In this document: positions 22,705-26,667 of the stretch, piece by piece | Layout of the letters: the number at the start of each line of letters is the position of its first letter | How positions within the stretch are numbered: the stretch's first letter is position 1 | NCBI RefSeq assembly: GCF_001279695.1 | Contig: NZ_LGDD01000362.1 | Span: 1-26,667, forward strand | Origin: Streptomyces sp. WM6378 | GTDB taxonomy: Bacteria; Actinomycetota; Actinomycetes; Streptomycetales; Streptomycetaceae | DNA: 26,667 nt | Reading direction: 5' to 3' | Made by a program: the position numbers and the translations under genes | The notes under the pieces: generated by a model | Seen by the model: the letters and a program-made list of their open reading frames with translations, nothing else | What the model was told of the DNA's origin: nothing | Database searches by the model: none

Positions 22705-24006
22705 TCAGCGCTCTTCGCGGACCGGGCGACCCGGCGTGGAGGAAGTACTGCGCTGGCGTGGGATGAATACGACCGGCTGCGCTGCACTGTCCCCCTTGCG
22801 GTGCCGTCCCCGCTGGAGGACCCGCACCACACCGGGCCGTGCCGCATACAGCCCGGCCAGCAGCTCGGGGACCGCCAGGACCAGCAGCACGATCAGCGGG
22901 ACATCCCAGCCGCCGCTCAGGCTGTGCACAAACCCGATGGCGAACGGGCCGAAGCCGGCCAGGAGATAACCGCCGGTCTGCGCGATACCCGACAGCCGCG
23001 CCGTCGCCGCCGCGTCCGTGGTGCGCAGGCTCAGCAAAGTCATGGCCAGCGGGAACGCCCCGCCCGTTGCCACACCCAGGATCAGTACCCACGCCCAGCC
23101 CGCGGACGGCGCGATCCAGATACCGCCCAGCCCCACGACTTTCGCGGTGAAAACGGCCACGACCAGGGGCCCTTGATGGTCCAAGCGCGAGGCGGCCACC
23201 GGCATCACCAGCCCCAGGGGCACCCCCAGAGCGAGCATCACGGACATCATCGTGCCCGCCGTCGCCGCCGAATATCCCCGGGACTGCATGATCTCCGGCA
23301 GCCACGCCACCAGGACATAAAACGCCAGACACACCAGCCCCAGAAACGCGATGATCGCCCTGGCCGCCGGCGAGCGCAGCAGATTTCCCTCCCCGGCCCG
23401 CTCAGCCTTCCTGGCCGTAGCAGTGACTACACGGTCCTCGCCGCCCGGGGCTGCTCCCCACGTGAAGGAGCCGACAGCGGCCGGGAGCGCCCACAGGGCC
23501 AGCGCGATCTGCCAGCCCGTGCTCTGGGACACCGGGACCGCGATGCCGGCCGCCACCGCCCCTGAGAGGGCCATCAGCATCATGGCCAGCCCGGTCACGG
23601 TGCCGAGGCGGGAGGCGTAGTGGCGTTTGATGACAGCAACGATCAGGACGTTGCCCAGCGCGATCCCGCCACCGGCCAGAATCGTTCCCGCATACAGCGC
23701 CACCGGCCACGGGACGGCGCGCAGCGCGGCCCCGGCGGCAATCAGGCCCAGCGCACAGCTGACAGCGCCCCGTTCCCCGATCCGCCGGGCGAGGCGGGGT
23801 GCGAGGAAGGAGAAGAGGCCCAGGCACAGCACGGGCAGCGTGGTGAGTACATCGACGGCTGTCGCCGACAGCCGTAAGGCGTCTTTCAGGGCCGACAGGA
23901 TCGGCGGGACTGAGGTGATCGCCGCGCGTAGATTGACGGCCAGCAAAATGACGCCGGCCAGCAGCCACACCTGTTTTCGTCGTGAGGACACAGAGGGCAT
24001 GGTCAT
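22705..24006 (-). CDS. CynX/NimT-family MFS transporter
   Basis: This is a 433-residue membrane protein with about twelve helices. VWLLAGVILLAVNLRAAITSVPPIL at the N-terminus, with the NLR motif inside helix 1, is characteristic of the CynX/NimT (cyanate / 2-nitroimidazole) subgroup of the major facilitator superfamily. LAPRLARRIGERGAVSCAL is the loop 2-3 signature. The C-terminal tail (about 400-433) is basic and Ser/Pro-rich, possibly cytosolic. A strong GGGGGGAAAA ribosome site precedes ATG 24006. It lies 97 bp downstream of the Tat-exported protein gene in the same direction, with no terminator seen between, so the two are probably co-transcribed. Substrate unknown; a second transporter for the cluster is likely. 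Confidence 0.85.
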   Translation of the reverse strand: MTMPSVSSRRKQVWLLAGVILLAVNLRAAITSVPPILSALKDALRLSATAVDVLTTLPVLCLGLFSFLAPRLARRIGERGAVSCALGLIAAGAALRAVPWPVALYAGTILAGGGIALGNVLIVAVIKRHYASRLGTVTGLAMMLMALSGAVAAGIAVPVSQSTGWQIALALWALPAAVGSFTWGAAPGGEDRVVTATARKAERAGEGNLLRSPAARAIIAFLGLVCLAFYVLVAWLPEIMQSRGYSAATAGTMMSVMLALGVPLGLVMPVAASRLDHQGPLVVAVFTAKVVGLGGIWIAPSAGWAWVLILGVATGGAFPLAMTLLSLRTTDAAATARLSGIAQTGGYLLAGFGPFAIGFVHSLSGGWDVPLIVLLVLAVPELLAGLYAARPGVVRVLQRGRHRKGDSAAQPVVFIPRQRSTSSTPGRPVREER

Positions 24007-24103
24007 GGTTTTCCCCCCGGGAAAAGGGCGACGGCCTCCCGCCCCATCCGGGGGAAAGGATGAGGCAGGAAGCCGCCGGGTCTTACGGGACGGTCGCAGA
24101 AGG

Positions 24104-25267
24104 TCAGACGGCGACGGAACGTACGGCCTGCTGTGCCTTCAGCTTGCTGTGGAAGGGGCACGCCGCCAGCGATGCGGTGGACGCGGTCGCACCGGTGTCA
24201 CCCAGCAGCTTCAGGAGTTCCTGGGAGAGCAGGTCGGGCCTGCCCTTGAGGGCGTCGGCCAGCTGCTGGTCCGTGGAGAACACCATCTGGGCCGCAATGT
24301 TGTCCTGGACGATCCGGGCGAGGTTGTCGAGGGCCACATCGACCGCGTTCGCGATCGACGGGGCCTGACAGGGCAGGTCGATCAGGTGGCTGTCGGCCAT
24401 CCCGTCGTCCATGAAGTGCTTGATGATGATCGAGTTCTGGTTCAGCTCGCTGGTGGTCCACATCGACAGGACCACCACGTACAGCTCGTGCCAGCGGTCG
24501 GCGCCGACCTTGGTCTTCCAGCGGGTGAAGAGATCCTTGACCGCCTCGATCTGGACTTTCGCCGCCCAGTACATGTTCTGCTTGATGTCGTCGCCGACCT
24601 TGCCGGTGAAATCCTCGAAGCCCTTCATGTCGAAGGTACGGCGCCGGATGATGTCGTTCGCGTACGTCATGCCTGCGTCCAGGATGTGCGCGCAGGACAC
24701 CTTCAGGTCGGTGGGCAGCCCGGCTTGTTCGAGGGTGCGTCGGGCGGTGTCGAGGTCGGCGACGAACTTCGTCAGCGGGTCGACCCAGTCCGTCTTGCCC
24801 GGCCCCACGTACGCGGTCATCGCCAGATCCCGGGCATACATGTCCTTCTGCCCGGCCGGAACGCGGGGGTCAAGGTATGGCGCGATGACGGAGAAGATCC
24901 CCAGTGGGACGTGTGCGATGGACTTCGCCAGCTGGAAAATCTGGTCGATCGGCTCCTCCACGAACCGCTGACCGTCCAGGACCAGGGTGTACTTACCGCC
25001 CTGCATGCCGTTCTCCACCACGATGACCGGCGTCAGCTGCTGCATCACCCCGACCCGCAGCTTGTCGTAGTTGGTGCGCATGTCGGTGTCGACCTGAAGG
25101 ATATTGCCGCGCGCGGTGACCTGGTCGCCGGCCGCGTCCCCGTTGCCTGCCGGAGCCGCCGCATCCGGGGTAGCCGCTCCGGCCGGCGAGGCTCCCGCGC
25201 CGGTCAGGAAAGTCGCCGCCGCCGCTGCGGTGGTGGTCGCCGCAATGAAGTTTCTTCGCGTGCTCAT
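24104..25267 (-). CDS. Tat-exported protein of unknown family
   Basis: This is a 387-residue protein. The N-terminus STRRNFIAATTTAAAAATFL is a twin-arginine signal followed by a hydrophobic stretch and a likely cut after AGASPAGA (about residue 30), so it should be exported folded, often a sign of a bound cofactor. The mature part is largely helical and rich in Asp, Lys and aromatic residues; FEDFTGKVGDDIKQNMYWAAKVQIEAVKDLF and WHELYVVVLSMWTTSELNQN look like packed amphipathic helices. Only two Cys-containing patches are evident (VSCAHIL and LPCQAPS, plus AACPFH near the end). I do not recognise the family. GGGGGAAA precedes ATG 25267; an upstream extension to 25396 would spoil the Tat signal. 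It is probably co-transcribed with the CynX-type transporter. Confidence 0.7.
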   Translation of the reverse strand: MSTRRNFIAATTTAAAAATFLTGAGASPAGAATPDAAAPAGNGDAAGDQVTARGNILQVDTDMRTNYDKLRVGVMQQLTPVIVVENGMQGGKYTLVLDGQRFVEEPIDQIFQLAKSIAHVPLGIFSVIAPYLDPRVPAGQKDMYARDLAMTAYVGPGKTDWVDPLTKFVADLDTARRTLEQAGLPTDLKVSCAHILDAGMTYANDIIRRRTFDMKGFEDFTGKVGDDIKQNMYWAAKVQIEAVKDLFTRWKTKVGADRWHELYVVVLSMWTTSELNQNSIIIKHFMDDGMADSHLIDLPCQAPSIANAVDVALDNLARIVQDNIAAQMVFSTDQQLADALKGRPDLLSQELLKLLGDTGATASTASLAACPFHSKLKAQQAVRSVAV

Positions 25268-25586
25268 GTTCCCGTTTCCCCCTGGGAATAGGACTGTTTC
25301 CTGGTGATACCGCCACTTCAGGCCCCACAGGGACTCTGCGCGGAACGGACGATCGCCGGAAGGGCGACGGCAACGTATGGGTGGACTGGGCCGCACAGAG
25401 ATCCTCGAGACCCAGAACAGGTACTTCCGTCATCCGGAAGATGTTTTCCGGACTGTGGCGGCGGGAGCGAGATTAATGGCTCGAAGAGATCGTTCGAAGC
25501 TCGAAAACAGCTGAATGTTCCTAAAGGCAAGAAATGTCGAGTAAATCTCCACAAGTGGAGCGTTCCGTCCCGCCACCGGCACGTTA
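25268..25586. other. Gene-free upstream region of the Tat-protein gene
   Basis: About 320 bp without a convincing gene. It must hold the leftward promoter of the Tat-protein/MFS pair, but no clear hexamers stand out and the 18-bp shared element of the hydrolase and monooxygenase promoters is absent. CCGGAA-N6-TTCCGG (25434-25451) forms a small hairpin. From about 25470 rightward the sequence becomes comparatively AT-rich. Confidence 0.45.
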
Positions 25587-25796
25587 TATTCCGCTCTGCG
25601 GAATAATTCCTGGCCTTTTTCCTGCAAAATCGCCCACGCTTCCCCGCGCGTGGGCTAGGCAGCTATTCGAACACGCTCTATGGCTTCCACGGGTATGTGG
25701 CTGATCCTCGCCAGTGGCACCACACCCCTTCAGCCACGCAGCGAAGCCACTCCATCCAAAACCCCCGTTCCGAAGAACGGGGGTTTTGGAGTGGCT
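25587..25796 (+). ncRNA. Hairpin-dense, gene-free stretch ending in a terminator (candidate small RNA)
   Basis: Four stems lie in 210 bp: TATTCCGC/GCGGAATA (25587-25605, 3-nt loop), GCCCACGC/GCGTGGGC (25632-25655), GTGGCTGA/TCAGCCAC (25697-25737), and a long terminal stem at 25745-25796. No protein-like frame covers the region. The rightward order of stems followed by a GC stem plus T residues is what a small structured RNA or leader would look like. There is no match to a known RNA class that I can name, and the stretch could also be the end of a lost element. Confidence 0.3.
25745..25796. terminator. Perfect terminator-like cruciform
   Basis: AAAACCCCCGTTC (25758-25770), loop CGAA, and GAACGGGGGTTTT (25775-25787) form a perfect 13-bp stem with A residues on one side and T residues on the other, so it can stop transcription in both directions. 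Outside it AGCCACTCC (25745-25753) pairs with GGAGTGGCT (25788-25796), with only ATCC bulged on the left, giving 22 paired bases overall. Confidence 0.85.
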
Positions 25797-25799
25797 GAC

Positions 25800-26001
25800 G
25801 GCGACAGTCAGGGGCTTCGGCGCGACCTCCGCGCCGGCCTCCTTCAGCAGCGGAATCCCGGCCTGGACGGCGTTGAGGATCAACGCCCGTACGTCCTCAC
25901 GGACGATCGCAGCAGTCCCGCCCGCTGGTCTCGCGACTGTGTCCAAAGGCCCACTGGGCTGGGTTGGGGAGGTCCACGGTCAGGCTCACGGAGATCTTCA
26001 T
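25800..26001 (-). pseudogene. Small hypothetical gene with an internal frameshift
   Basis: From the ATG at 26001 the leftward frame reads MKISVSLTVDLPNPAQWAF, then turns into unlikely sequence. In another frame from about 25945 the text IVREDVRALILNAVQAGIPLLKEAG continues sensibly. Joined, they resemble small Streptomyces proteins of the pattern MKI-V-LTVD-AW-REDVR-YVLN-VQ, seen in plasmid and phage-like regions; this comparison is from memory. One frameshift near 25943 would explain the break. The C-terminus runs into the cruciform and cannot be placed. Confidence 0.4.
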
Positions 26002-26065
26002 GTCCCGGCAGGGCTGCGGGAGAGTTCGGGCGTTCAGTTCGTTCTCGGTGATGCGGAGTTGAGCG

Positions 26066-26581
26066 ATGACGTCGGTGATGCTGCTGGCGGAGGAGCGCGA
26101 GGCGGCTGCCCGGGCGCGGGCGGAGGAGCTTCGCACCGAGGCGGAGTGAGTTCTTGCTGAACTCGCCGAGGCGGAGGCGGTGTTGGAGCGACGGATGATC
26201 GCCACGGCCGAGCTCGCCGAGACTCTGGCCGGTCGGGACGAGATGCCGGATGGACCGGCCGCCCCGGTCGTCGGCTCGGTCGTGCCGCGCTGGCATGCGC
26301 CGGCGACGGAGGAGGCGCTCTCGGTGGACTGCCGGCGGATCGTCGAGCTGGTAGAGGCTGAGCCGGGCGCCGGTGAGGGGATCTCGGCGAAGGAACTGGC
26401 CGAGCGTCTGGGCCTTGAGGCGGTGCCGGCGAAGACCGAGGGAGTGCGGTCCAAGGCGAAGCGGCTGGTGGAACGGGACTGGCTGACGGCCTCGCCGACG
26501 GGACGGTTTATGCCGCGCGAGCCCGTCGCGACCGCTCACCGCACTGCCGGGACGCCGTCCGGGCGAGGCGGCGGCTCATGA
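26066..26581 (+). pseudogene. Coiled-coil/winged-helix hypothetical protein with in-frame TGA
   Basis: The frame from ATG 26066 encodes MTSVMLLAEEREAAARARAE, a charged helix, up to a TGA at 26147-26149, and continues in the same frame as VLAELAEAEAVLERRMIATA without any shift. The second part ends in RIVELVEAEPGAGEGISAKE and GVRSKAKRLVERDWL, a winged-helix-like region. A CGA-to-TGA change would turn an intact protein of about 171 residues into this broken form. Similar small proteins are common beside mobile elements in Streptomyces. A shorter product could start at GTG 26180. No partner gene is visible before the window ends. Confidence 0.55.
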
Positions 26582-26667
26582 GTTCCCTGAGTCAACCTCT
26601 ATGGCGCTTGGGGCGGGTCGGCGGGCGTATTGATCTTCCCGTTGGTTCGGTGGATGGCGGGGTCGTA

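Noticed and set aside
4375..25267. Functional link between the Pls-like gene and the right-hand cluster
   Set aside because: They are separated by about 2.7 kb of dead insertion sequences, an orphan gene and strong terminators, and share no regulatory element.
25640..25700. tRNA-like GTTCGAAT sequence on the minus strand
   Set aside because: The bases around it do not form a T-stem (the 53-61 pair fails) and no anticodon or acceptor arm can be drawn.
25587..26001. IS200/IS605 (TnpB/TnpA) element suggested by the hairpins
   Set aside because: No TnpA or TnpB coding sequence, zinc-finger remnant or RuvC-like motif is visible; hairpins alone are not enough.
1..26667. CRISPR array, rRNA or tRNA genes
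   Set aside because: No regularly spaced repeats and no rRNA or complete tRNA fold were seen on either strand.

Overview
The window is high-GC DNA with GTG starts, four-base stop/start overlaps and purine-rich ribosome sites. These features, and the protein families, point to an actinomycete of the Streptomyces/Kitasatospora type. It reads as an accessory region: two substantial gene sets separated and bordered by decayed insertion sequences and broken genes.

Left part (1-4374). A broken short-chain dehydrogenase lies next to an ArsR-family regulator, which is divergent from a Gfo/Idh/MocA oxidoreductase across a palindrome-rich operator region. A DUF998 membrane-protein gene that has lost its start abuts a truncated, frameshifted IS110 transposase. 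A small unknown ORF and about 0.5 kb of gene-poor sequence follow.

Centre (4375-11096). One large gene encodes a membrane-bound single-module NRPS with the full architecture and length (1321 aa) of epsilon-poly-L-lysine synthetase (Pls): adenylation, carrier, then three membrane-anchored tandem C-terminal domains. Its pocket residues read DAESVVTVVK by motif alignment, which fits a basic amino acid, probably lysine. It stands alone. Downstream are a multiply frameshifted IS3 element, an orphan SAM methyltransferase, a C-terminal IS5 transposase fragment and a 596-bp deletion derivative of an IS5-like element that still has both inverted-repeat ends.

Right part (11097-25267). This is a coherent inducible gene cluster. 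A TetR-type regulator sits between a divergent isochorismatase-family hydrolase and a long operon: HpaB-type flavin monooxygenase, flavin reductase, secreted TTHB210/DUF5602-like protein, FAD/NAD(P)-binding oxidoreductase, class II aldolase/adducin-like protein, NmrA-like reductase, Bcr/CflA exporter, acyl-AMP ligase and a CGNR zinc-finger regulator. A convergent pair, a CynX/NimT-type MFS transporter and a Tat-exported protein of unknown family, closes it. The three promoters around the regulator (hydrolase, regulator, monooxygenase) share an 18-bp element, C(T/A)TACG-N5-TGTTAGC, always with the last half on the predicted -10. The monooxygenase mRNA would have a structured leader of about 155 nt, while the regulator mRNA looks leaderless. 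The gene set fits oxygenation, activation and export of a small, possibly aromatic, acid. No carrier protein, PKS or NRPS accompanies the ligase, so the product cannot be named.

Right edge (25268-26667). A gene-poor, comparatively AT-rich stretch with several hairpins ends in a strong terminator-like cruciform. It is followed by two degenerate small genes, one frameshifted and one with an in-frame TGA.
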